Positions 7,067-15,665 of a stretch of DNA of 16,529 nucleotides are shown here, in pieces. The stretch is from Zygnema cylindricum. Taxonomy: Eukaryota; Streptophyta; Zygnematophyceae; Zygnematales; Zygnemataceae. Within the stretch, counting starts at the first letter, position 1. Each line of letters starts with the position of its first letter. The notes below the pieces were generated by a model. The model was not told the origin of the DNA. It worked only from the letters and a program-made list of their open reading frames with translations, and made no database searches. Location: contig JBBHKE010002394.1 of the NCBI GenBank assembly GCA_037447655.1, positions 1 to 16,529 of the forward strand, written 5' to 3'. The translations under genes and the position numbers were made by a program.

Positions 7067-7829
7067 CTATGGTGCTTTCACTAAAATCATTCCCACTGTG
7101 TCATCCCAATTCCAATTGCGATCTCCTATGTCCTGCAATCGATTAATGATATTCTCATACATTTTAGGTAGTTTCATCATTAATGTGTTCATTCTTTGTC
7201 TCTCACACCATGAGTTACCTGCACTCTCTAGCTCTCCAAATAATGCTCCTAAATCATTGCAATAATTATTCATGCTTCCTCCCTTATAAGTATAAGCTGC
7301 AATCTTGTTTTCAGCCAACAGTTGTTGCTGCAATGATCCACTCTTATACTTGTTAACTAGTGATACCGAAATCTGAGATGAAGATTTGACTTGCATAAGG
7401 GAAATGGCAATGCCTTTTGCTACACTTTTTAGAATTAAGCGCTTAGCAACCTTGTCTTTGTAGTTCCACTTTTCATACTCCGATCTTTCGATTTGAACCC
7501 TTGTCGCCGTTGATGGTGGTGCTGCTGCCGGTATCGCCTTTGGCAATGGTGTCACTTGAGTTGCAACTCCTCCCATTTCTCCTTCCATGAGAATCTCCTC
7601 TCCTTCCTCGTCTTCATCCTCAGTAATGGTGGCAGCTGTTCTACCTACTGTAGAGGCGGAGGTGAATAAAAAACAAGATCCTGCATCAAACTTGTTCGGA
7701 CACTATGCCCCATAGGTGTTTCTCAAATAGTTCTCCCTCCATCATCATTTCCCAATAGAGAAAGTTTGATCCATCAAATATGGGCACCCGAGAGGGTGGG
7801 CCCATAACCTGCAATTTTGTTGTCTCCAT
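7067..7829 (-). pseudogene. gag: Element B gag, capsid region
   Basis: The ATG at 7829-7827 lies in the 5' LTR (boundary 7810); the frame runs through the PBS as Gln-Val-Met-Gly-Pro and continues PPSRVPIFDG...FLYWE. A TGA at 7688-7686 stops it after 47 codons. After a frame change a long open segment (7588-7067) holds the capsid core: alanine/proline-rich start, then a UBN2-like helical region with VAKRLILKSV, SLQQQLLAE, YKGGSM and MMKLP, matching the corresponding part of element A. The 47-codon start and the capsid core are in different frames, so at least one indel lies between 7686 and 7588. Confidence 0.85.
7797..7809 (-). other. Primer-binding site of element B (initiator-Met half-tRNA type)
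   Basis: The plus strand TGGGCCCATAACC abuts the LTR end TGCAATT without a gap. It is a perfect 13-base copy of the anticodon-arm segment of animal initiator-Met tRNA, the segment used by Drosophila copia through a cleaved tRNA primer. The annealing strand is coding and gives Gln-Val-Met-Gly-Pro in gag. Confidence 0.85.
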
Positions 7830-8710
7830 TGACCCAGAGAATGAGCAGGCTATGTAAAGCCTCTAGGATAATATTTTCCCCTTATAATTTCCCGCTTAAT
7901 AAGCGCTTCCCAGGCACACAAATATTCTGACCACTCCCACCCCTGTGAGGACAAGACTCCCCTGAGTCAAACGCAAAAAGAATCACTGAATTTGCTCCCC
8001 TGAGCAGTAAGTTATGGTTGGTCAAAGATGACCTTTATAGTTACAAGCTCTCTTAAAGAGAGGTACCTAAATTTCACTAAGTCTTGGTCTGCCTACTTAC
8101 GACTGCCTACTAATAAACCCTAGTCCAATAGAAACACTATATAGTACAAGAAGGTACATTAGGCGATGTATTTATTGTACGACCATTGTACGACATGGCT
8201 TTCAAAGTGACGACTATCAAAACGAGAGCCATGGTTCCTCCTCCCATCTTCTCCGGTATCCAATAGTATGTTGCCACGTGGCGTCGCGTGATGCTATCCC
8301 CAAAGGCCGCCGAAAGTTTATTGCGGGTGGCGGCTGCAATTGTGGTTGTCCGATCATTTGTATTTATGCGGCTTCACTTCGCTTCCATGCATGAATTGAT
8401 TAATGCGTGTTTTCGTTAGTCTTTTGCAAATTAGTCCGTTTAACAAATAGATAAATATGCTTGAAACGTAACACGTATATCATTTCGCTAGTGCCTTAAT
8501 GGATAAGGCTTAGGCCTTAATAGTAGTTTGTAGACTCAGGTTCAAATCCGACTAGAGGCAGTATTTTGCTACAAATAGTAAAATACCTTCTATATCATTC
8601 TGCCTCCTTCTAAATGACGCGGCAGTCATGGCGTGCCTTTGGCTCTCTCTTTCTCTCTTTACATTCTAACTAAACTATAGAAGTGAACTATTATTTACCT
8701 CTTTTCAACA
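7810..8710 (-). repeat. 5' LTR of element B (901 bp)
   Basis: Matches 2520-3421 with scattered substitutions and few indels. On the minus strand it starts TGTTGAAAAGAGG (8710) and ends AAAATTGCA (7810). It carries the gag ATG at 7829-7827, the hairpin at 8144-8180 and TATA-like CTATATAG nearby, and the tRNA-like segment at 8489-8565. The palindrome AGCCATGGCT is changed here to AGTCATGGCG (8634-8643). The right flank begins GACAA. Confidence 0.93.
8489..8565 (+). other. tRNA-like segment in the 5' LTR of B (best preserved copy)
   Basis: TAGTGCCTTAATGG (8489-8502) fits the Pol III A box and GGTTCAAATCC (8539-8549) the B box. GCCT and AGGC pair as a perfect 4-bp D stem around TAATGGATA, as in tRNA-Arg. 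The T stem pairs only at its first two positions, and the anticodon and acceptor stems are lost. It is antisense to element B. Confidence 0.68.
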
Positions 8711-9299
8711 GACAACATTGGAACGTACAATATTGTAGTTTTTTAAATGAAAACGTACAAATACCGATTTAATAGACCCGCGATCGCACGTGGAGTCGTA
8801 ATAAACAAAGAGACTCAATCACATCGAAAAAATTCCGTTCGCATATCTTTCGTCCGTCCACAACATCGTCAGTGAGAACATTAAACTTAAGTTACATGCT
8901 ACAAGTTTTTAATATAACGACGATAACACATGTTGGCGTTTATTTGTATAATAACTTTGTAACTATTGTTCGATGTTTCGCGTACTCAGTTATGTTGTAA
9001 TTTATAATTATTTATATTAGTAAATAGGGGTAATAATAACGTAGAATATTTCCTAAGTAGTCAACTATAATACTTACCTTAATTAGCGTTACAGTAGCAA
9101 AAAGTACATTAGAGTGTATTGTACAGGGACACGTGTCGGCAAGAGAACGTATGTAGGTTTTTTGGAGTGGCGCTCACAGTCAGCCAAACGTGACACGCAG
9201 CTGACGATTTAATTCACAGGATCGGACGAACGGAAACTGAACCGGGTATTCGAGAAATATATGGTACAGTTCGACGGTACCATCATCGATTGAATTTGT

Positions 9300-9386
9300 T
9301 CGAACTAACACGATTCACTTGTGACCATAAGCATGATTCACGAGGGACCACAAGCGTGATTCGCGTGGGACCACAAGTGATGAAGC
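9300..9386. repeat. 23-bp tandem repeat, about 3.8 degenerate copies
   Basis: Units at 9323-9345 (GACCATAAGCATGATTCAC...), 9346-9368 and 9369-9386 (partial) follow without gaps, and a more diverged unit precedes at 9300-9322. The shared core is GACCACAAG-GTGATTC-CG. It lies upstream of element C and its role is unknown. Confidence 0.7.
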
Positions 9387-9455
9387 ACTCAGATGCTTCG
9401 TATTGCACGACCACATTCAGCAGGACTTTAGCGACTACCGTTGACTAAGCATTTA

Positions 9456-9494
9456 GAACGTTTTGTGTACGGTTGGAACGTTTTGTGTACGGTT
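9456..9494. repeat. 20-bp tandem duplication
   Basis: GAACGTTTTGTGTACGGTTG (9456-9475) is followed directly by an identical copy lacking the last base (9476-9494). Perfect identity suggests a recent duplication. Confidence 0.8.
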
Positions 9495-9593
9495 CAATAT
9501 TTGGAAATATTTGAATAACATTGTTTTGTAGTTTAGTGTAATAAAAAATAGTGTTCCATTAATCAGGTTTTTAGAAAATAATAATTAGGGTTT

Positions 9594-9987
9594 TGAGGTA
9601 CAGTGATGTACAAGTAGGATGCTTTGTCGTTAGTGAGGATAATAACCGCATTAATGGTTACCCAAATTAGTGAAGATCAGTAGATACACAGTGTGAGTAT
9701 ATAACTTAGGACTTAGCCAATTTTTGTAGTATCCATTTTTGGGAATATGATTTTCTAAGGGCAGTTTTTGGGAAATTTCCAGACATCATATCTGATGGTT
9801 TACAGATTCATTTGGGCTGCAATTTTGGGAATTGTTAATTTATTGTATTGTTTATCAATGTATCATATTTGAGACATATTGGCCTTTTGTGTCATATTTT
9901 GTGTCATGTCAAAGTTGGCTGTTGAGTAGGTACTTTGATAGTTTATGTTGTTTTCATGTCTAATTCCACTACTACTGCTGGTCCTCA
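9594..9987 (+). repeat. Probable 5' LTR of element C (394 bp)
   Basis: The 3' end at CCTCA (9987) is well fixed by the PBS that follows. The 5' end is proposed at TGAGG (9594) because TGAGG and CCTCA form a perfect 5-bp terminal inverted repeat. A TATATAA box at 9698-9704 would leave a U3 of about 100 bp. No second LTR exists in the window to prove the left boundary; other TG starts farther left are possible. Confidence 0.45.
9698..9704 (+). promoter_or_regulatory. TATA-like box in the LTR of element C
   Basis: TATATAA lies about 258 bp upstream of the gag ATG at 9956, inside the proposed LTR. It is the only good TATA candidate in the 300 bp before gag. Assignment is by position only. Confidence 0.4.
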
Positions 9988-10740
9988 GGTTATGGGCCTT
10001 TTGTCAAAAAATCCTATCTTCAATGGCCAAAAGTATGTTTTTTAAGCGGCGATGGTTGAGTTGTCGTATAAAACTGCTGACTTATTGGGGGTCATGGATG
10101 GCTCCCTTGATGAAACAGATCCAACTTGGCAAGGAACAATCTAATTCTTTCTAATTCAAAAAATTTGGTCATGTCACGACTGAAAATGATGAAGGCGAGT
10201 GAGATTTGGACATCACTGAAATCCGCTTTTGAGAAAGCGAATGTTCAAGTGGGTCCCTTAGTAGCTGGAAAAATTTGGGGATACAAATACTCTGGGGGAA
10301 CTATGGTCGAGAATTATGTCAATTTTTGTGCACTCATTGATGCTCACTCTTCTGCTAGGGGGTCATTTCGTGAGTTTCAACAGGCAGCTCTGCTAAATTA
10401 GAGGTCTCCCTAATAGCATGAAAGGTGTGTCTGTTCAGTTAAAAACTCATGATAAAGCTAACTGGTCTTTTCAGTTAGCATATAATTGTTTATTGGAGGA
10501 AGAGACTAATACTAAAATCCTTGAAGGAGAAATAAAAGTTGAAGCATTTGCCACAGACTTTGACATAATAAATCAGATTAATTAGAACAAGAGTCAGTTT
10601 AACCAGAATCATAACCAGTTTAATTAGTATAATCAAAGGTAGAATAGGCCATCTTCTACTACTTGCTTTTATTGTTGTAAGAAGTGTCATGGATACAGGT
10701 ACTGTCCTAAGCTGAAAAGGCTAATGAGACAGGATTATAC
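9956..10740 (+). pseudogene. gag: Element C gag with zinc knuckle
   Basis: The ATG at 9956 is in the LTR; the frame reads Gly-Pro-Gln-Val-Met-Gly through the LTR/PBS junction, then NPIFNGQKY. TAA at 10043-10045 stops it, but the same frame carries on with MVELSYKTADLLGVMDG to a TAA near 10142. After a frame change the UBN2-like core runs 10126-10401 (KASEIWTSLKSAFEKA, YKYSGGTMVENYVNF), and after another change the segment around 10440-10570 continues (ANWSFQLAYNCLLEEE). The CCHC knuckle CFYCCKKCHGYRYC (10664-10705) is intact. Copia gag is usually about 300-420 residues, and this span fits once the breaks are discounted. Confidence 0.82.
9988..9998 (+). other. Primer-binding site of element C
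   Basis: GGTTATGGGCC follows the LTR end CCTCA directly and is complementary to the initiator-Met anticodon-arm segment for 11 bases. The next two bases (TT) depart from the CA found in element B. As in A and B, it encodes part of gag (Val-Met-Gly). Confidence 0.78.
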
Positions 10741-11262
10741 ATGCCAGGTTGGCAGCAAAGCCAATATCACAAAGGCTTCTCTGGGAATCCTACCCGTGGA
10801 AATGCTCTTTATTCAGCTTCTGCAACTGATTCAGATGAGTCTTTAAGCTTTAATGAGACAAAGGATGCAGAGTTATTTGCTCTGGCGGCATTCATGGAGG
10901 GTCCTAAGGATGCAAGATGGATCATGGACACGTGAGCGTCTGCCCACATGTGTTGGAACAAGGCGGCTTTTACGAATCTGCAACAAACATCTCCAAAGAG
11001 TATTTACTATGCATGTGGCATGAGTGTTCAAACCTCAGCTCAAGATGATGTATCTTTGATGGTAGATGTGGGGGGAAAGTGAGTATAGAGAACCCTTCAC
11101 AATGTTTTGTTTGTTCTAGACTTTAAGAAAAATATTTTTTCTACATTATTAGTGGAGAGCAAAGGCTTTGAATTCATTCTAAAAGAAGGTAGACAAGTTG
11201 TTAGCAAGAAAGGGAAAGTAGCAGTAACTAGAACTAGAGATGTTAGCAAAATGTACTAATCT
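10741..11262 (+). pseudogene. pol: Element C protease region, glycine of the active site changed to stop
   Basis: An acidic spacer (DSDESLSFNETKDAE) leads to the protease signature DARWIMDT at 10909-10932. The next codon, normally Gly of D-T/S-G-A, is TGA (10933-10935), a single-base change from GGA. The same frame goes on with ASAHMCW, then the second protease block with LHNVLFVLDFKKN and KGFEFILKEG. Two more stops lie near 11079-11087. The frame ends with Lys-Met-Tyr and TAA near 11258, close to where copia proteases join the GAG-pre-integrase domain. Confidence 0.82.
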
Positions 11263-11915
11263 TTAAAGATTCTCAAAATCTTATATAACTTACGATTTCC
11301 CACATAATTTGGAACGCATGGTTAACAAGCATTACGCGATATAACATCGTCTAAAATATAACGCCTCGTAGATTTGGCGGAACAATTTTAGACTTTCTAG
11401 AACAAACGCCATTCTTAGTGTTGCTTTGCTTTTTTAGGTCTCGTACGTACTTTGGGGATTTCCAATTGTAGCTTTTAATGGTAGTGAACAATTTTCCATT
11501 TCAATCAAATGTTGTACTTTCATGGTTTAACGATCGCGGTTTTTATGGTAGGATTTTATTCTAATGCTACTATGATCTATAGACATATTCCTATGTACCA
11601 ACAAAACATAAAAGACAAAAATATCAATATTTGCGCGAACCTTTTTTGTGGCGCCGTATTTTTTCATGCGAGAGTGGCGAACCGAAAGTAATTTTAAATT
11701 ACTATAGTATAATTGTGAAATATATTTTATAAATAAAAACAAAAAAAGGCTAAAAAACGTTTAATGTCCATTGCTTCAAATGAAATTTTTGATCGTTCGT
11801 TTTAAGGTATGTTAAAAGAAAAAAAAAACAACGATTTTATGTGTTTAATTTCAAATGCTCTACTACATTACCAATGTTGCTTCAAATTATTACAAAATTA
11901 TATACATAATGAATG
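11263..11915. other. Non-coding DNA between elements C and E
   Basis: AT-rich, with an A-run near 11819-11830 and no frame, tRNA or repeat that can be recognised. A 60-codon open frame at 11509-11691 has no family features and overlaps an equally long frame on the other strand, so neither is called. The five bases before the LTR of E (11911-11915, GAATG) would be its target duplication on this side. Confidence 0.55.
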
Positions 11916-12022
11916 TGTTGAAAAATTAATTCTCAGGTCACTAGTTTATTTCTTAGACTTTAGATAGGAGCAAGAGTTGGAGAGCCACCATGGCTGCCTC
12001 CATACCATACAAGGTGCAAACT

Positions 12023-12042
12023 AAAGAGAGAGAGAGAGAGAC
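12023..12042 (+). repeat. (GA)n microsatellite in the LTR of E
   Basis: About nine GA dinucleotides in a row. The LTRs of B and D hold CT/GA-rich stretches at the corresponding place (for example 3354-3370 and 13255-13262), so this grew from an LTR purine tract. Confidence 0.75.
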
Positions 12043-12070
12043 AAAAGGAATGCTTCACAAACGTTACAAC

Positions 12071-12145
12071 GGATCAAGATTTGATCATAAGTACTACGGA
12101 ATTTGCTTAGGCGTTTCCCTTATCCATTGAGTTGTAGAAAAGTTG
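12071..12145 (-). other. tRNA-like segment in the LTR of E (antisense to the element)
   Basis: On the minus strand, ACTCAATGGATAAGGG (A-box region, from 12136) resembles the tRNA-Arg D arm, and GATCAAATCTT (12086-12076) is a weak B box with a 60-bp span between outer ends, as in B and D. Element E is on the plus strand, so the module is again antisense to its LTR. It is the most degraded copy and lacks a T-run. Confidence 0.5.
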
Positions 12146-12353
12146 TTACCGATACAGGGTTCGATAATTATATACACATGTCACACGCACATATTTTCAT
12201 TTAACGACGAACATACAAATGGTGAACACAGAACGTGAAAAGTACGATAGCCACAAAGTACAAACACCCGCAAAGACATTCTGGCCGCTGCTGAGATCAA
12301 ACAAACGACATTGATTGGAAAATTACGAGCGGACTGTCTGCGTGGGCGCCAAC

Positions 12354-13356
12354 TGCAATTCTGTGTCCCCCATTTGGACTGCAAAATTGAAGAAGCCTCT
12401 AGGTAATTTTTCACTAACCCACTTTCAACTAGAGCAGCTACTACCCAAACAAGCAAATATACAATCTGATTGCACCCGTTTGCAGTCTGGACTCTCTTGA
12501 GTCCACAGAAAAAAGAATGACTGAAAACGCCCAACCAGGCGAATAGTTATCAAGTGGCAAAGATGCCATTATTTATACAAGCTTGTTCGGAGAGAGGCGG
12601 CTACCTCCTCAATCCTCTAAGTCCTAAACCCCTCTCACGACCTCTATTTACTAATGTACAAACCTATCAGAAGACTATACTGTACAAAAAGGTACAAGGG
12701 CCGATGTACTTTCTCTACGGCCTGTGTACGACAAAGCCATGGAGTGGACGTCTGTCTCCTACAAACTTGTCCTCGCGCTCCCCCGGGATTCCTACTTCCC
12801 AATAATATCTTGCCACATGTTGACAGGTCATGTCACGTCCAAAAAAACCGCCAAGGCGGCCATTACGGGATCTCGACGATGATGAGGACCTTCGGATCCA
12901 AACCGGCTTTTAATGCTAGCCGTTCAAAATAAAAAATGTCGATAACATTTGTTTCGTGCGTAATAAAATTCAACTAGTTTCTATTTCCAAAATTTGTTAT
13001 TTCGTTAATCGAATTAACGATATATCTACTATTTCAATAGCTATCAAACCCTATGTATCCTAACGGACTACTAGGACAGACCGGTAAGAGCTATCGGCTA
13101 CGCCTCGCTCTGCCGGTCGGAGGTTCGAGTCCTGCCGGACTCAACCTTTTGTTGAGACTGACTTAGGTCACTCTTTAGTCCTGCCTATGGAGCTGAGGCA
13201 GCCATGGCTCCACCGCCCTCTCTCTTCTTTAGTTACTACAACAAGTATGGGGGCTAGAGAGAGAAGGTGGAGGCAGGCTGCCTATGTTTTTTCTTTTAGC
13301 TATCTTAATCAATTAAGACATATAAAATATCTCTCCTAAATCTAGTGATCTCAACA
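12354..13356 (-). repeat. 3' LTR of element D (1003 bp)
   Basis: Placed by its ends: TGTTGAGATC directly after the polypurine tract (13356) and AGAATTGCA at 12354. The last 24 bases on the element strand contain an ATG with the frame Met-Gly-Asp-Thr-Glu-Leu, matching the LTR-encoded gag start of A and B. Other landmarks are GCCTCTAGG near the 3' end, the degenerate hairpin at 12682-12718, the tRNA-like segment at 13066-13150 and AGCCATGGCT at 13200-13209. ACAAGTATGGGGGCT near 13240 matches the LTR of A (about 1743) and not that of B. Confidence 0.85.
13066..13150 (+). other. tRNA-like segment in the 3' LTR of D (antisense to the element)
   Basis: TAGGACAGACCGG (13072-13084) fits the A box and GGTTCGAGTCC (13122-13132) is a perfect B box. 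The T arm pairs at four of five positions. GACCGG and CCGGTC form a 6-bp inverted repeat across the middle, and TTTT follows at 13146-13149, a Pol III terminator. GGTCGGAGGTTCGA resembles tRNA-Asn. An acceptor stem cannot be built, so it is not a functional tRNA. Confidence 0.65.
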
Positions 13357-13367
13357 CTCCCCTTATT
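13357..13367 (-). other. Polypurine tract of element D
   Basis: On the minus strand AATAAGGGGAG directly precedes the LTR start TGTTGAG. It corresponds to ATTAAGGAGAG of element B. Confidence 0.75.
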
Positions 13368-13478
13368 TTCTAGTCGAATTTTAGTTTCTCTTTTTACCCA
13401 CACTTTTCTCTGCATAATTTTATCTTGGGAGAGAGCACAGGCTTTGTCATCATATCAGCTACCATTTCCCCATCACCT

Positions 13479-13860
13479 CTATACACAAGATTCACAATTT
13501 TTATTTTCAACCTTTTCCCTCACAACACTCAATCTTATATGCTTAGCCTTAAAATGTTGTTTTATATTGGCTGCAATTGCAATTTCGGCCTGATTATCAC
13601 AAAACACTTCATGCACTCCTTTCTTCATATACCCCAGTTCTTGCAATAAAGACTTGACCCACATCAACTCTTTCAAAGCAAAACAAGAGGCCATGCACTC
13701 AGCCTCCATAGTGGACAGAACAACCACCTTTTGTTGCTTACTACTCCAACAACAAGCACCTTCCCCCACATATATCACATATCCAGAAGTGCATCTTCTC
13801 ATAGGTGCATCCCTTTAACTGGCATCACTCCAAGTAGTGATGTCACTGTGTTCCCCTCCC
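13479..13860 (-). pseudogene. pol: Element D RNase H
   Basis: The same RNase H type as in element B. The first carboxylate block reads TWSDAS, then an in-frame TAA (13817-13815), then RDAPMRRCTSGYV in the same frame. The main segment keeps SSKQQKVVVLSTMEAECMA (catalytic Glu) and VFCDNQAEIAIAANIK (catalytic Asp), and ends with KHIRLSVVREK before the stop at 13481-13479. The KHIDI position has Arg for Asp. About 120 bp of non-coding DNA lies between its stop and the polypurine tract, as in element B. It is in another frame from the RT segment ending at 13879, so an indel lies near 13870. Confidence 0.87.
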
Positions 13861-13878
13861 ATATGTAACTATAAATCC

Positions 13879-14930
13879 CTAGTATCTCATGACTCTCTTG
13901 GCTGCCTCGTAGTTTCTCTTCCTAGGATCATTAAGACTCCTACAGAGGACTCGAACTGGTGCTGCTATGTCAGGTCTAGTACAATTCATAAAGTAAATCA
14001 AGCGTCCTACCACCTGTATGTAAGGAATAGACTTCATAAACTGTCTCTCTTCTGGACTCATCTTATCATCTAGTATTATCACTCCTCCTTTTACACTCCC
14101 ATCACTTACTTTCTTCAAGTCCATGGGAGTGGTACAATTGTTTGCATTTTCCATCTGAAGTTTCTCAAACATATTTCACATAGCTTCCTTCTGAGTAAGT
14201 CTGATTATTCTCCTCTCTCTATCTCTTTCCATTTGAATCCCCAAAATATATTTACCCTCCCCTAAATCCTTCATGTCAAATCTGCTTCTAAGGTCTTTTA
14301 TAAACTTATCAATCTTGTCAATAGATTTACTTAACACCAGCAAATCATCCACATAAATTGCAATAAAAAGCACACCATTCTCATCCTCAAACATATAAAT
14401 AGAATGGTCAGAACTGATCCGAATATATCCCAGACCGGTGAGAAACTCATCTAGTTTCTTGTTCCATTGTCTGGGAGCCTGCTTTAGTCCATAAAAGGAC
14501 TTTATGAGCCCGCAGATTTTGCATTCTTCTCCTTCCTCTATAAATTCCTATAGTTGTCACATAAATATTTCTTCCTCTAGTTCACCGTTGAGGAAAGCCG
14601 TCTTGATATCCATATGGTGAATTTCCATGTCTTCCGCTGCTACTAGACTAAAGAGAATCCTTACAGATGGGAACCAAACTATTGGAGCAAAAGTCTCCTC
14701 ATAATCTATCCCCTCTTTTTCGATGAACCCCTTTGCTACCAACCAAGCCTTATATCTCTCAATGGTATTATCTGGGTTCAGTTTCAATTTAAATATCCAT
14801 TTGCACCCGATAGGTTTTTGTCTGGGGGACAGTCAACCAGCTCCCAAGTATTAGCTTCCATGATGGAAGCCATCTCATCATTTATGGCTGTGACCCATCG
14901 GTCTTTCTCCGGACTGTCCATTGCCTACAA
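13879..14930 (-). pseudogene. pol: Element D reverse transcriptase (RVT_2 type)
   Basis: Starts near 14930 with EMASIMEANTWELVDCPP; a one-base deletion near 14815 changes frame. From 14787 a single frame carries almost the whole palm: YKAWLVAKGF, the first catalytic Asp in HHMDIKTAFLNGEL (Asp codon 14610-14608), YGLKQAPRQW, GLGYIRISSDHSIY, the YVDDLLVL box (YVDD at 14355-14344), DLGEGKYILGIQ and CTTPMD, then the connection signature 'Y-x-x-V-V-G-R-L-I-Y' and NCTRPDIA to 13879. Three in-frame stops interrupt it: TGA 14559-14557, TAG nine bases farther on, and TGA 14178-14176. Catalytic residues are intact. It is less damaged than the RT of element B. Confidence 0.9.
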
Positions 14931-14936
14931 GTATGA

Positions 14937-15665
14937 CTAAGGCTCATCTAGGTCAGATAGCTTGGTTACCTTGTGAGCAGCATGTTTTTCTTGTAGTCTT
15001 TTGCTGGTCCTCCGACCTCCCTCAAAGTCCGAAGCTGGAATGGAGGGAAGTCTCGGGTTCCTCCTTACTGACTCATCGGCTCCCCTATCCATGGAAGCCG
15101 ATTCTGACTCCTCTTCTTCTCTCTCCTCAGAGTGTGTAGAAATATGAGGAGATTCTGGTATATCTCCCCCATCTTCGATCTCGCCTGAATCTGCAATCAC
15201 GTTTTAACTTGTGTTCCTTCCAGGAAGATCTAAGTCTTCCTCACTGTCGGACTCAAAACTGATTATGAATTTCTTAGTGTTTTTGAAGGGATCAAATGAC
15301 TATCCTTCATCCATGACAAATAGATGTTTTAACATAATGATATCTTGTTTCGCTAAGTCATAGGCTCTATATGACTTGACATCCTCATCATATCCCACAA
15401 AATATGTCGGGTTCACTTTATTATCTAGTTTCCAGTTTTTCTTATCTGTGTCAAGACTGTAAACTTGACTACAGAATACTTTCAAGTGAGAAATATTCGG
15501 TTCCCTTCCAACCCATCTCTCATAAGGTGTCATTCCTTTAACGGTTCTAGTGAGGACTCCATTCATAATGTAATTAGAAGAGTTCATGGCTTCTGCCCAA
15601 AATCTTCTTCCTATTTTCTTATCTATCAACATATTACACACACTATCTCCCAAAGTCCGGTTCAA
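14937..15665 (-). pseudogene. pol: Element D integrase C-terminal domain and acidic linker
   Basis: One continuous frame with two stops (TAG 15302-15300 and a TAA near 15204). The first part has NRTLGDSVCNML, RRFWAEAMNSSNYI, MTPYERWVGREPNISHLKVF and 'Y-F-V-G-Y-D-E-D-V-K-S-Y-R-A-Y-D', the copia integrase C-terminal pattern. The linker is rich in Glu, Ser and Asp (about 15190-15090) and ends in RNPRLPSIPASDFEGGRR, a motif shared with element B near 5090. The linker length is similar in the two elements although its sequence is not. Confidence 0.86.

Larger units (their letters stand above)
2520..8710 (-). mobile_element. Copia-type LTR retrotransposon B, full length but decayed
   Basis: This 6191-bp element has LTRs at both ends (2520-3421 and 7810-8710), a PBS at 7797-7809 and a polypurine tract at 3422-3432. 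On the minus strand the order is gag (7829), zinc knuckle (6911-6870), protease (DSG at 6619-6611), integrase (6238 to about 4987), reverse transcriptase (YVDD at 4415-4404) and RNase H (to 3545). Integrase before RT identifies Ty1/copia. At least six frame changes and several stops separate the domains, so it cannot make its own polyprotein. LTR divergence of roughly 7-9% by eye suggests an old insertion. Confidence 0.93.
8711..9593. other. Non-coding flank between elements B and C
   Basis: The first five bases are the probable target duplication of element B (GACAA). No gene is supported. Two copies of the ATTAGCGTAA-like motif lie at 9082 and 9109. Two short tandem repeats lie at about 9300-9386 and 9456-9494 (separate entries). 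If the LTR of element C is longer than the 394 bp proposed, part of this stretch belongs to it. Confidence 0.6.
9594..11262 (+). mobile_element. Copia-type LTR retrotransposon C, 5' part only
   Basis: A plus-strand element with a probable LTR (9594-9987), PBS (9988-9998), gag, CCHC knuckle (10664-10705) and protease (Asp at 10927). Recognisable coding ends near 11262, at the point where the GAG-pre-integrase domain should begin. No integrase, RT or second LTR follows, so the 3' two thirds are deleted or were replaced. Its gag is clearly different from those of A and B, so it belongs to another copia lineage, although it shares the PBS type and the gag-through-PBS layout. Confidence 0.82.
11916..12353 (+). 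mobile_element. LTR of element E, first 438 bp, interrupted by element D
   Basis: Starts TGTTGAAAAATTAATT, like the LTR starts of A, B and D, but on the plus strand. The module seen in the other LTRs follows in matching order and spacing: the palindrome-like motif CACCATGGCT (11987-11996), a GA-rich run (12023-12042) and an antisense tRNA-like segment (12145-12071). At 12354 the sequence switches to the terminus of element D (TGCAATT). The remainder of the LTR is expected to the right of D, outside the window. Whether E is a solo LTR or a full element cannot be told. Confidence 0.7.

Noticed and set aside
9300-9386. CRISPR array
   Set aside because: The units are contiguous without spacers and degenerate, and the context is eukaryotic.
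11509-11742. Open frames of 60-71 codons on both strands
   Set aside because: Overlapping frames on opposite strands in AT-rich DNA, no domain, no similarity to neighbouring elements; best explained by chance.
12181-12805. Open frames of 61-117 codons in and around the LTRs of E and D
   Set aside because: They cross the E/D junction or lie in LTR sequence, have cysteine-rich random composition and no counterpart in the other LTRs.
13066-13150. Functional tRNA gene
   Set aside because: A perfect B box and an A box are present, but no acceptor stem can be formed and the anticodon arm is not convincing; called tRNA-like only.
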